Positions 51,500 through 61,979 of a DNA stretch of 64,000 nucleotides are shown piece by piece (within the stretch, counting starts at the first letter, position 1; each line of letters begins with the position of its first letter). The position numbers and the translations under genes were made by a program. Below the pieces are notes generated by a model that made no database searches, was not told the DNA's origin, and saw only the letters and a program-made list of their open reading frames with translations. This stretch comes from Hyperoodon ampullatus (lineage: Eukaryota; Chordata; Mammalia; Artiodactyla; Ziphiidae), in contig OX457056.1 in NCBI GenBank assembly GCA_949752795.1, positions 179,266,428-179,330,427 of the forward strand. The letters run 5' to 3'.

Positions 51500-52335
51500 A
51501 CCTGCACCAGCGGGAGGGAGCCGTGAAGGAGGAAAGGTTTCCACACACTAGAAGCCCCTTCGCGGGCGGAGACTGCGGGTGGTGGAGGGGGAAAGCTTCG
51601 GAGTAGCGGAGGAGAGCACAGCAACAGGGGTGTGGAGGGCAAAGCGGAGAGATTCCCGCACAGAGGATCGGTGCCCTCAGGCACACACCAGCCCGAGAGG
51701 CTTGTCTGCTCGGCCACCGGGGCGGGCGTTGCTGGGAGCTGAGGCTCGGGCTTCGGTCGGAGCGCAGGGAGAGGACTGGGGTTGGCGGCGTGAACACAGC
51801 CTGAAGGGCCTAGTGCGCCACGGCTGGGCCGGAGGGAGTCCGGGGAAAAAGTCTGGAGCTGCTGAAGAGGCAAGAGACTTTTTCTTCCGTTTTGTTTCCT
51901 GGTGCGCGAGGAGAGGGCATTAAGAGCGCTGCTTAAAGAAGCTCCAGAGACGGGCGTGAGCCGCGGCTAAAGGCGCGGACCCCGGAGACGGGCGTGGGAC
52001 GCTAGGGCTGCTGCTGCCGCCGCCACAAGGCCTATGTGCGAGTGCAGGTCACTGTCCACCCCCCCTTCCGAGGAGCCTGTGCAGCCCACCACTGCCGGGG
52101 TCCCGGAACCCAGGGACAGCTTCCCCGGGAAAGAGCAAGGAGCGCCTCGGGCTGGTGCAACGTCACGCCGGCCTCTGCCACTGCAGGCCCGCCCCGCACT
52201 GAGTGCCCCTCCCTCCCCTCGGCCTGAGTGAGCCAGAGCCCCCGAATCAGCGGCTCCTTTAAACCCGTCCTGTCTGAGCGAAGAACGGACGCCCTCCGGC
52301 GACCTACGCGCAGAGGCGGGGCCCGGTCCAAGACT
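51500..52335. promoter_or_regulatory. CpG-rich L1 5'UTR (internal promoter region)
   Basis: This is the only clearly CpG-dense stretch of the window, with many GCGG, CCGG, GCGCGG and ACGGGCG elements against a CpG-poor background. It corresponds to the internal RNA polymerase II promoter region of L1 and should not be mistaken for the CpG island of a host gene. Confidence 0.75.
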
Positions 52336-52462
52336 GAGACCCGGGAGCTGTGAGAGCAGAGAAGAGACAGGTAAATTTCTCTGTGCAGCCTCGGAGGCAG
52401 CGGATTAAAGCTCCATGGTCCGCTTGATGTGCCCTGCGTCTGTGGAGTGCATGAATGGACAG

Positions 52463-52612
52463 CGAATCATCCCAAATTGAGGAGGTGGACTTTGAGGACA
52501 AGATGTAAGATTTTTTCCCCCTTTCCTCTTTTTACAACGAATTATCCCAAATTAAGGAGGTGGACTTTGAGAGCAAGATTTTCGATTTTTCCCCCTGTTC
52601 TCTTTTTGTGAA
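52463..52612. repeat. Tandem 75-bp duplication in the L1 5'UTR
   Basis: Two consecutive units start cgaatcatcccaaatt (52463-52537) and cgaattatcccaaatt (52538-52612). Both contain ggaggtggactttgag and end in a T/C-rich run. They differ at several positions, so the duplication probably predates this insertion. Confidence 0.9.
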
Positions 52613-52792
52613 TGTGTATGTGTATGCTTCTGTGTGAGATTTTCTCTGTATAGCTTTGCTTCCACCATAGGTCCCAGGGTTCTATCGGTCCGTTTTTTTG
52701 TTTTTTGTTTTTCAATAATTACTTTTTTATTTTTAATAATGCTACTATATTTTATACTTTATTCTATTTTACTTTATCTTCTCTTTCTATTT

Positions 52793-53600
52793 TTCCTACT
52801 TTCCCTTCCTCCCTCCCTCCACCCCTTTCTTTTACTTCCTCCCTCCCTCCCTCCCTTCTTCCTTTCACTTTCTTTTTCTTTCCTTCCTCCCTCCCTCCTT
52901 TCTTTCTTTCACTTTCTTTTTCTTTCCTTCCTCCCTCCCTCCTTTCTTTCTTTCTTTTCGTCCTTCCTCCCTCCCTCCCTCCCGTCTTTCTTTCTTTCTT
53001 TCCTTCCTCCCTCCCTTCCCCCTTCTTCTTTTCACTCTTTCTTTCCTTCCGCCCTCCCTCCCTCCTTTCTTTCTTTCTTTCCATGCTTCCTCCCTCCCTC
53101 CCTCCTGTCTTTCTTTCCTTCCTCCCTCCCTCCCTTCTTTCTATCACTCTTTCTTTTTCTTTCCTTCCTCCCTCCCTCCCTCCCTCCTGTTTTTCTTTAT
53201 TTCCGACCTCCCTCCCTTCCTCCCTTCTTCCTTTCACTTTTTCTTTCCTTCCTCCCTCCCTCCTGTCTGTCTTTCTTTCTCTCTTTCCTTCCTCCCTCCA
53301 TCCCTCCCTTCTTCCTTTCACTCTTTCTTTATCTTTCCTTCCTCCCTCCCTCCCACCCTTCTTCTTTCCACTTTCTTTTTCTTTCCTTCCTCCCTCCCTC
53401 CCTCCTGCTTTTCTTTCTTTCTTTCCTTCCTCCCCCCTCCCTCCCTTCTTCCATTCACTCTTTCTTTTTCTTTCCTTCCTCCCTCCCTCCTTTCTTTCTT
53501 TCTGTCCTTCCTCCCTCCCTCCCTCCTTTCTTTCTTTCTTCCTTCCTTTCTTTCCTTCTTCCTTTCTTTCTCTCTCTCTTTCTTCCTTCTACTAATTCTT
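52793..53600. repeat. Polypyrimidine minisatellite inside the L1 5'UTR
   Basis: About 800 bp is nearly pure C/T on the plus strand. It is built from variable units of roughly 40-60 bp in which a CCTTCC(CTCC)n block alternates with a (CTTT)n block often flanked by CACTTT or CACTCT. Two adjacent 44-bp units near 52866-52955 are almost identical. It yields a 405-codon Pro/Ser/Leu/Phe open frame (52634-53851) and antisense Arg/Lys/Glu frames that I regard as compositional. Confidence 0.96.
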
Positions 53601-54139
53601 TCTTTCAACTTTTTCTCCCTTTTATTCTGAGCTGGGTAGACGAAAGGCTCTTGGTACTGCAGCCAGGACTCAGTGCTGTGCCTCTGAAGTGGGAGAGCCA
53701 ACTTCAGGACACGGGTCCACAAGAGACCTCCCAGCTCCACATAATATCAAGCAGCGAAAATCTCCCAGAGATCTCCATCTCAACACCAGCACCCAGCTTC
53801 AGTCAACGACCAGCAAGCGACAGCGTGGGTCACCCTATGCCAAGCAACTAGCAAGGCAGGAACACAACCCCACCCATTAGCAGAGAGGCTGCCTAAAAAC
53901 ATAATAAGGCCACAGGCACCCCAAAACACACCACCAGACGTGGACCTGTCCACCAGAAAGACAAGATCGAGCCTCAACCACCAGAACACAGAACACAGAA
54001 CACACTAGTCCCCCCCACCAGGAAGCCTACACAACCTACTGAAACAACCTTAGCCACTGCGGACAGACACCAAAAACAACGGGAACTACGAATCTGCAGC
54101 CTGCAAAAAGAAGACCCCAAACACAGTAACATAAGCAAA

Positions 54140-55054
54140 ATGAGAAGACAGAAAAACACACAGCAGGTGAAGGAGCAAGATAAAAACCTACCAGACCTAA
54201 CAAATGAAGAGGTAATAGGCAGTCTACCTGAAAAAGAATTCAGAATAATGATAGTAAAGATGATCCAAGATTCTATTTCCAAGATCCAAAATCTTGGAAA
54301 TAGAATAGACAAAATGCAAGAAACAGTTAACAAGGACCTACAAGAACTAAACATGAATCAAGCATCGATTAAAAACACAACAAATGAAATGAAAAACACT
54401 CTAGATGGGATCAATAGCAGAATAACTGAGGCAGAAGAACGGATAAGTGACATGGAAGATAAAATAGTGGAGATAACTGATGCAGAGCAAAATAAAGAAA
54501 AAAGAATGAAAAGAACAGAGGACAGTCTCAGAGACCTCTGGGACAACATTAAACGCACCAATATTCGAATTATAGGGGTTCCAGAAGAAGAAGAGAAAAA
54601 GAAAGGGACTGAGAAAATATTTGAAGAGATTATAGTTGAAAACTTCCCTAATATAGGAAAGGAAATAGTTAATCAAGTCCAGGAGGCACAGAGAGTCCCA
54701 TACAGAATAAATCCAAGGAGAAATACGCCAAGACACATATTAATCAAACTGTCAAAAATTAAACACAAAGAAATCATACTAAAAGCAGCAAGGGAAAAAC
54801 AACAAGTAACACACAAGGGAATCCCCATCAGGTTAACAGCTGATCTCTCAGCAGAAACTCTACAAGCCAGAAGGGAGTGGCAAGACATAAGTAAAGTGAT
54901 GAAGGAGGAAAACCTGCAACCAAGATTACTCTACCCAGCAAGGATCTCATTCAGATTTGATGGAGAAATTAAAACCTTTACAGACAAGCAAAAGCTGAGA
55001 GAGTTCAGCACCACCAAACCAGCTTTACAACAAATGCTAAAGGAACTTCTCTAG
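54140..55054 (+). CDS. L1 ORF1 protein (RNA-binding nucleic acid chaperone), intact
   Basis: The 304-residue frame is uninterrupted from ATG (context agcaaaATGag) to stop. ORF1p forms trimers that coat L1 RNA in cytoplasmic ribonucleoprotein and acts as a nucleic-acid chaperone in retrotransposition. A charged N-terminus (1-32) is followed by a heptad-rich coiled coil (about 33-135, '[18 protein letters not shown]'). An RRM-like domain spans about 138-222, with '[10 protein letters not shown]' at 141-150 and '[14 protein letters not shown]' at 198-211. The C-terminal domain spans about 223-300 ('[16 protein letters not shown]', '[20 protein letters not shown]'). At 304 residues it is somewhat shorter than human ORF1p, and the difference falls in the coiled coil. 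Residues 44-50 (DSISKIQ) are encoded by one arm of a perfect inverted repeat and look like an in-frame insertion. Whether it is expressed cannot be told from sequence. Confidence 0.95.
   Translation: MRRQKNTQQVKEQDKNLPDLTNEEVIGSLPEKEFRIMIVKMIQDSISKIQNLGNRIDKMQETVNKDLQELNMNQASIKNTTNEMKNTLDGINSRITEAEERISDMEDKIVEITDAEQNKEKRMKRTEDSLRDLWDNIKRTNIRIIGVPEEEEKKKGTEKIFEEIIVENFPNIGKEIVNQVQEAQRVPYRINPRRNTPRHILIKLSKIKHKEIILKAAREKQQVTHKGIPIRLTADLSAETLQARREWQDISKVMKEENLQPRLLYPARISFRFDGEIKTFTDKQKLREFSTTKPALQQMLKELL
54270..54306 (+). repeat. Perfect 16-bp inverted repeat in ORF1
   Basis: Arms attctatttccaagat (54270-54285) and atcttggaaatagaat (54291-54306) are exact reverse complements around a 5-nt loop, in frame inside the ORF1 coiled-coil coding region. 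Confidence 0.97.
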
Positions 55055-55112
55055 GCAAGAAACACAACAGAAGGAAAATACCTACAATAACGAATCCAAA
55101 ACAATTAAGGAA

Positions 55113-58100
55113 ATGGGAATAGGAACATACATATCAATAATTACCTTAAATGTAAATGGACTAAATGCTCCCACCAAAAGACACAGAATGGCTGAATGGA
55201 TACAAAAACAAGACCCATATATATGCTGTCCACAAGAGATCCACTTCAGACCTAGAGACACATACAGATTGAAAGTAAGGGGATGGAAAAAGATATTCCA
55301 TGCAAATGGAAATCAAAAGAAAGCTGGAGTAGCAATTCTTATCTCAGACAAAATAGACTTTAAAATAAAGACTATTAGAAGAGACAAAGAAGGACACTAC
55401 ATAATGATAAAGGGATCGATCCAAGAAGAAGATATAACAATTGTAAACATTTATGCACCCAACATAGGAGCACCTCAATACATAAGGCAAATATTGGCAG
55501 CCATAAAAGGGGAAATCGACAGTAACACACTCATAGTAGAGGACTTTAACACCCCACTTTCACCAATGGACAGATCATCCAAAATGAAAATCAATAAGGA
55601 AGCACAAGCTTTAAATGATACATTAAACAAGATGGACTTAATTGATATTTATAGGACATTCCATCCAAAAACAACAGAATACACACTTTTCTCAAGTGCT
55701 CATGGAACATTCTCCAGGATAGATCATATCTTGGGTCACAAATCAAGCCTTGGTAAATTTAAGAAAATTGAAATTGTATCAAGTATCTTTTCCGACCACA
55801 ATGCTATAAGACTAGACATCAATTACAGGAAAAGATCTGTAAAAAATACAAACACAAGGAGGCTAAACAATACACTACTCAATAACGAAGTGATCACTGA
55901 AGAAATCAAAGAGGAAATAAAAAAATACCTAGAAACAAATGACAATGGAGACACGACGACCCAAAACCTATGGGACGCAGCAAAAGCAGTTCTAAGGGGG
56001 AAGTTTACAGCAATACAATCCCACCTTAAGAAACAGGAAACTTCTCGAGTAAACAACCTGACCCTGCACCTAAAGCAATTAGAGAAAGAAGAACAAAAAA
56101 CCCTCAAAGTTAGCAGAAGGAAAGAAATCATAAAGATCAGATCAGAAATAAATGAAAAAGAAATGAAGGAAACGATAGCAAAGGTCAATAAAACTAAAAG
56201 CTGGTTCTTTGAGAAGATAAACAAAATTGATAAATCATTAGCCAGACTCATCAAGAAAGAAAGGGAGAAGACTCAAATCAATAGAATTAGAAATGAAAAA
56301 GGAGAAGTAACAACTGACACTGCAGAAATACAAAAGATCATGAGAGATTACTACAAGCAACTCTATGCCAATAAAATGGACAACCTGGAAGAAATGGACA
56401 AATTCTTAGAAATGCACAACCTTCTGAGACTGAATCAGGAAGAAATAGAAAATATGAATAGACGAATCACAAGCACTGAAATTGAAACTATGATTAAAAA
56501 TCTTCCAACAAACAAAAGCCCAGCACCAGATGGCTTCACAGGTGAATTCTATCAAACATTTAGAGAAGAGCTAACACCTATCCTTCTCAAACTCTTCCAA
56601 AATATACCAGAGGGAGGAAGACTCCCAAACTCATTCTATGAGGCCACCATCACCTTGATACCAAAACCAGGCAAGGATGTCACAAAGAAAGAAAACTACA
56701 GGCCAATATCACTGATGAACATAGATGCAAAAATCCTCAACAAAATACTAGCAAACAGAATCCAACAGCACATTAAAAGGATCATACACCATGATCAAGT
56801 GGGGTTTATTCCAGGAATGCAAGGATTCTTCAATATACGCAAATCAATCAATGTGATACACCATATAAACAAACTGAAGAAGAAAAACCATATGATCATC
56901 TCAATAGATGCAGAGAAAGCTTTCGACAAAATTCAACACCCATTTATGATAAAAACCCTGCAGAAAGTAGGCATAGAGGGAACTCTCCTCAACATAATAA
57001 AGGCCATATATGACAAACCCACAGCCAACATTGTCCTCAATGGTGAAAAACTGAAACCATTTCCACTAAGATCAGGAACAAGACAAGGCTGCCCACTCTC
57101 ACCACTCTTATTCAACCTAGTTTTGGAAGTCTTAGCCACAGCAATCAGAGAAGAAAAGGAAATAAAAGGAATCCAAGTTGGAAAAGAAGAAGTAAAGCTG
57201 TCACTGTTTGCAGATGACATGATACTATACATAGAGAATCCTAAAGATGCTACCGAAAAACTACTAGAGCTAATCAATGAATTTGGTAAAGTAGCAGGAT
57301 ACAAAATTAATGCACAGAAATCTCTGGCATTCCTGTACACTAATGATGAAAAATCTGAAAGTGAAATCAAGAAAACATTCCCATTTACCATTGCAACAAA
57401 AAGAATAAAATATCTAGGAATAAACCTACCTAAGGAGACAAAAGACCTGTATGTAGAAAATTATAAGACACTGATGAAAGAAATTAAAGATGATACAAAT
57501 AGATGGAGAGATATACCATGCTCCTGGATTGGAAGAATCAATAATGTGAAAATGGCTCTACTACCCAAAGCAATCTACAGATTCAATGCAATCCCTATCA
57601 AACTACCACTGGCGTTCTTCACAGAAGTAGAACAAAAAATTTCAAAATTTGTTTGGAAACACAAAAGACCCTGAATAGCCAAAGAAATCTTGAAAACGAA
57701 AAATGGAGCTGGAGGAATCAGGCTCCCTGACTTCAGACTATATTACAAAGCTACAGTAATCAGACAGTGTGGTACTCGCACAAAAACAGAAAGATAGATC
57801 AATGGAACGGGATAGGAAGCCCAGAGATAAACCCATGCACATATGGTCAACTTATCTTTGATAAAGGAGGCAGGAATGTACAGTGGAGTAAGGACAGCCT
57901 CTTCAATAAGTGGTGCTGGGAAAAATGGACAGGGACATGTAAAAGTATGAGATTAGATCATTCCCTGACACCATACACAAAAATAAGCTCAAAATGGATT
58001 AAAGACCTAAATGTAAGGCCAGACACTATCAAACTCTTAGAGGAAAACATAGGCAGAACACTCTATGACATAAATCACAGCAAGATCCTTTTGGACCCAC

Positions 58101-58867
58101 CTCCTAGAGAAATGGAAATAAAAACAAAGATAAACAAATGGGACCTAATGAAACTTCAAAGCTTTTGCACAGCAAAGTAAACCATAAACAAGACCAAAAG
58201 ACAACCCTCAGAATGGGAGAAAATATTTGCAAAGGAAGCAACTGACAAAGGATTCATCTCCAAAATTTATAAGTAGCTCATGCAGCTCAATAGCAAAAAA
58301 ACAAACAACCCAATCCAAAAATGGGCAGAAGACTTAAATAGGCATTTCTCCAAAGAAGATATACAGACTGCCAACAAACACATGAAAGAATGCTCAACAT
58401 CATTAATCATTAGAGAAATGCAAATCAAAACTACAATGAGATATCATCTCACACCAGTCAGAATGGCCAGCATCAAGAAATCTAGAAACAATAAATGCTG
58501 GAGAGGGTGTGGAGAAAAGGGAACACTCTCGCACTGCTGGTGGGAATGTGAATTGGTACAGCCACTATGGAGAACAGTATGGAGGTTCCTTAAAAAAGTA
58601 AAAATAGAACTACCATATGACCCAGCAATCCCACTACTGGGCATATACCCTGAGAAAACCATAATTCAAAAAGAGACATGTACCAAAATGTTCATTGCAG
58701 CTCTATTCACAATAGCCCGGAGATGGAAACAACCTAAGTGTCCATCATCGGATGAATGGATAAAGAAGATGTGGCACATATATACAATGGAATATTACTC
58801 AGCCATAAAAAGAAACGAAACTGAGCTATTTGTAATAGATAGACCTAGAGTCTGTCATACAGAGTGA
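55113..58867 (+). pseudogene. L1 ORF2 (endonuclease and reverse transcriptase), disrupted
   Basis: ORF2p nicks target DNA and reverse-transcribes L1 RNA there. The first 853 codons (55113-57674) are open. The APE-type endonuclease (1-240) keeps N15, E42, D144/N146, D204 and the SDH motif at 227-229. The RT domain (about 480-780) keeps '[12 protein letters not shown]', '[16 protein letters not shown]' and the catalytic FADD (699-702). Breaks: TGA at 57672-57674 (CGA expected, a CpG transition), a one-base deletion near 57761, TAA at 58178-58180, TAG at 58274-58276 (CAG expected) and a loss of about 5 bases near 58835 that changes the last residues. The Cys/His region '[18 protein letters not shown]' remains at about 58497-58550 but is separated from the RT. 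Odd residues upstream are P40 and E143 next to endonuclease catalytic positions. No functional full-length protein is possible. Confidence 0.95.
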
Positions 58868-59144
58868 AGTTAGTCAGAAAGAGAAAGACAAATACCGTAT
58901 GCTAACACATATATATGGAATTTAAGAAAAAAAAATGTCATGAAGAACCTAGGGGTAAAACAGGAAGAAAGACACAGACCTACTTGAGAATGGACTTGAG
59001 GATATGGGGAGGAGGAAGTGTAAGCTGTGTCAAAGTGAAAGAAAGGCATGGACATATATACAGTACCAAACGTAAGGTAGATAGATAGTGGGAAGCAGCC
59101 ACATAGCACAGGGAGATCGGCTTGGTGCTTTGTGACCACCTGGA

Positions 59145-59174
59145 GGGGTGGGATGGGGAGGGTGGGAGGGAGGG
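59145..59174 (+). repeat. G-rich polypurine tract in the L1 3'UTR (G-quadruplex motif)
   Basis: At least six runs of three or more G lie within 30 bases, separated by one or two bases, satisfying the G-quadruplex pattern. A G-rich 3'UTR tract is a known conserved property of mammalian L1s. Confidence 0.85.
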
Positions 59175-59269
59175 AGATGCAGGAGGGAAGGGATGTGGGA
59201 ACAGATGTATATGCATGACTGATTCACTTTGTTATAAAGCAGAAACTAATTTAAAAAAATCTAATGGGC

Positions 59270-60405
59270 ACTTTTTATCTTTATTTTCCTTGATCTCTTC
59301 TCAGCACTTAAAATTTTCTTCCGTTGGTTTCTCTGATTTAATACTCTTATTCTATTGCTCATTTCTGTTTGTTTGCTTGCTCCTTTATAACCTCTGTTGT
59401 CAACTTTTATTCTTTTATCTTTCACCTAAATGATGGTCTTCATACTCAATATGTGGTCCCTGGACAACCTCTTTTATTCCTATACATTCAATTAGGAATC
59501 TTAACTCCAGTGTAATTCTCTTTTCTGAATTTCAGTTTTATAATCAATCAACCTCCTACCAGTCTCCTCTACTTATATTTCCAAAAGTGTCACAAAATTA
59601 AAATAAAAACTGAATTCATTATCCTCTCTTTTCCAGTAGTCTCTGTCTTAATTTTCCATCCAATCAGCCAAGTCTGAATTCTGGGTCATCCCTAACATAT
59701 TCCTCTCTTTAACTGCTCATATCCAATCAGTTCCTAAACCCTGTTGGTTTTACCACCTAAATATCTCTTGAATGCTATATATTTTTCTCCAATGTCAATC
59801 ACAATGTAAGTAAACCCACCATCATATCTCATATGAATTATACATCTAGTCCTTTAACTTGTCTCTTGCCTTCAGTTTTGTCCACCTCTGGTGTCTTTTT
59901 TTTATATAGCAACCAGAGTTATCTTTCTCAAGCAAGGTTTTAATTAAATCATTCTTCTGCTTAAAATACTTCAATGACTCCTCTTGTGTTTAAACTAAAA
60001 TTTGTCTCCTTAGCAGAACTGACAATCTTCCACAATTTGACCCCATCCTGATTCAGCTCTCACCACTTCCTGTTCACACTCAACTTTCCAATCAACTTGA
60101 ACTATGTGAACTTCCCAGAGCTCACTGTTCTATCTCATGTCTCCAGGCCTTGGAGAATGGTGCCCCCACTCACTCGCCCCACTCCATGGAATGCTCTGGA
60201 ACTCTTTATTACCACACTAGCTTCTATTTATCCTTTATTACTCAGTTAAGATACCACCTTCTCTAGATATCTGTTTCTGGGATAAGTGCTGCCACAATAC
60301 TCCACATTTATTTCTATCACATCCCTAGTCATGCTATGTTATAATGGTTGGTTACTTGCCTGATCTCAAGCTAGTGGAACTTCTTGAGGACAAATTTAAA
60401 ATTCT
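59270..60405 (+). repeat. L2 LINE, right part of the L2 split by the young L1
   Basis: It continues L2 ORF2 and the 3' end: 'ccttgatctcttctcagcac', 'ttttaccacctaaatatctcttgaat', 'gatcctgatt..' type decay, 'ggtcatccctaacatattcc', 'atcattcttctgcttaaaatacttcaatgact' and 'catggaatgctctggaactc'. The frame is fully broken. Together with 50390-51283 it is an unusually long L2 remnant. Confidence 0.7.
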
Positions 60406-60409
60406 GTGT

Positions 60410-60545
60410 TTTTGTTTTTTTTTTTTCTTTTTGCTGTGCCATGCGGCTTGTGGGAACTTAGTTCCCCAACCAGGGATCAGGGATCGAACCTGTGCTCCCT
60501 GCAGTGGAAGTGCAGTCCTAACCACTGGGCCATCAGGGAATTCCC
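60410..60545 (-). repeat. Older CHR-type tRNA-derived SINE
   Basis: On the minus strand it begins 'gggaattccctgatggccca' and carries 'ggttcgatccctg' and 'ggttggggaactaag'. It ends in A/G-rich sequence. The imperfect target-site duplication is aaaattctgtgt (60398-60409) and aaaattttgtgt (60546-60557). Confidence 0.85.
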
Positions 60546-60559
60546 AAAATTTTGTGTCT

Positions 60560-61415
60560 TACTGATCTCTGTGTTCTTGATGTCTAACCCTGTAGACAGG
60601 GTTAAACAAAACAAAACAAGAAATGTTTAAAGAAGGAAGTTAGAAAATCAAGAAGGACGGAAGGGAGGGAGGACTACTCATGTACATGCCCTCTAAGGTC
60701 CCGGCTATGTAAAGTTGCAGAAATACTAACAGGTATTTTGTTCCTGGCATAGGATTATGGGTAATTCCTCCCTAGTTTTGAAACACTGTTTTTAATGTTG
60801 TTACATTGCTTCTATAATTAAAACAAAACTAATGTGTGTTCTGCAGATGCCTGACAGGGAGTGCTGCTGTGGCAGAGATTTCTCTGTGTTCCCCGAAAGT
60901 TATGTCTTCTTCATGGCACATGCCCAAACTGGATTTCTTAGCCTCTCTCTCTGTTACTGTAGCCATGGGATCAAGTTCCAGCACAGAGAATGCAGTGCTG
61001 TGTGCCACTTCAATGCTTAGTCTCAAAATATCCTCCCACAGTGAACTCTGTTCTCTCTTCCTGTCTGGAAGGTGACCAGAAAGAACTTCAAGAACCTCAA
61101 AAAGGGAAGAACCACAAGATGGAAGAATCCTGGGTTCTTAAGTGATGGCCTGGAAAGCCTGCCAACCAGAATCCCTCAAATGGACTTTACCTGAGTGAGA
61201 AATTTGTTTCTATTCCAGTAAATCACCAAGGTTTGACAATTTATATATATACATATATATGGCAGTTAAGCTAAAGTAATACTCTTGGTAAAGAGTTTAA
61301 TATGGTCCCAACTAGAATCTAAGATGACCTTGATTTATAAATGGCTTGTTCTAGGGCACATGAAAAACTATCACCAAGCTTGACTCCTATAGCTCTGAAA
61401 TGATGAAATTTTAAA
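60560..61415. other. No recognisable gene or repeat family
   Basis: This is anonymous sequence. A short palindromic TA run lies at about 61242-61260. Confidence 0.35.
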
Positions 61416-61419
61416 TTGG

Positions 61420-61467
<48 letters not shown>
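61420..61467. repeat. (TA)n microsatellite, about 24 units
   Basis: It is an uninterrupted TA dinucleotide run and therefore fully self-complementary. Confidence 0.97.
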
Positions 61468-61470
<3 letters not shown>

Positions 61471-61975
61471 TTCTACATGAACTGTTTAAGGAGATAATGG
61501 AGATGTTATTGGCCATCCTCTCCATATTTACACATGAGAATCCTGAGGTGCAGAAAGGGAAAGGCTAGTCCGGTGTGGCTGAGTTGTCTTGCTTTCAAGT
61601 CTCCTAACTCATACATAAGAATGTCCTATTTGGAACAGCTGGGTCTCCATTGATTGTCCAGACGACACATGTGCTCTGGGTGTCTAAATGCAGTCCTCTC
61701 CCTCAAACCCCCATGGGCATTCCTCCTGAAACTGCCCCTGTGGTTGAGAAGGATCACTTTCTCAGATAGAGGAGAACAGTTCTCTGACCAAGAGCATTCA
61801 AGCAGCTGCACTCCCCTGATAGAACCTTTAGAACCACCATTCTTCAGCCCAGAATATTTTTGTAATCTTGGTGTCACAATGAACTTCCTAAATCAGATAC
61901 AAAGAAAAAAAAAAGCATAAATTTTGAGGTAAGAATGAATTAATTTTGCTACATCACATTTAAGAATTCTTGTTC
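61468..61975. other. No recognisable gene or repeat family
   Basis: This is anonymous sequence. The antiparallel ORFs at 61626-61920 show no domain. Confidence 0.35.
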
Positions 61976-61979
61976 AACA

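Larger units (their letters stand above)
51284..59256 (+). mobile_element. Near full-length L1 LINE (about 8.0 kb)
   Basis: Target-primed insertion is shown by a perfect 13-bp duplication, aaatctaatgggc, at 51271-51283 and 59257-59269, with a short A7 tail. The order is 5'UTR (51284-54139), ORF1 (54140-55054), a 58-bp spacer, ORF2 (55113 to about 58867, broken) and 3'UTR (to 59256). The 5' end is complete: a YY1-type site lies 12 bp from the start, as in other mammalian L1s. The element exceeds the usual 6-7 kb because the 5'UTR is about 2.86 kb and contains a pyrimidine minisatellite. The ORF2 damage makes autonomous mobility impossible. The intact ORF1, perfect duplication and preserved CpG-rich 5'UTR suggest a fairly recent insertion. 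Confidence 0.97.

Noticed and set aside
51500..52335. CpG island of a host gene promoter
   Set aside because: It lies inside the target-site duplications of the L1 and matches L1 5'UTR position and YY1 context. No host exon follows.
52634..53851. 405-codon Pro/Ser/Leu/Phe-rich open frame, with antisense Lys/Arg/Glu frames
   Set aside because: It is a by-product of the polypyrimidine tract, which contains almost no A or G and therefore no stop codons on the sense strand. It has no domain and lies in an L1 5'UTR.
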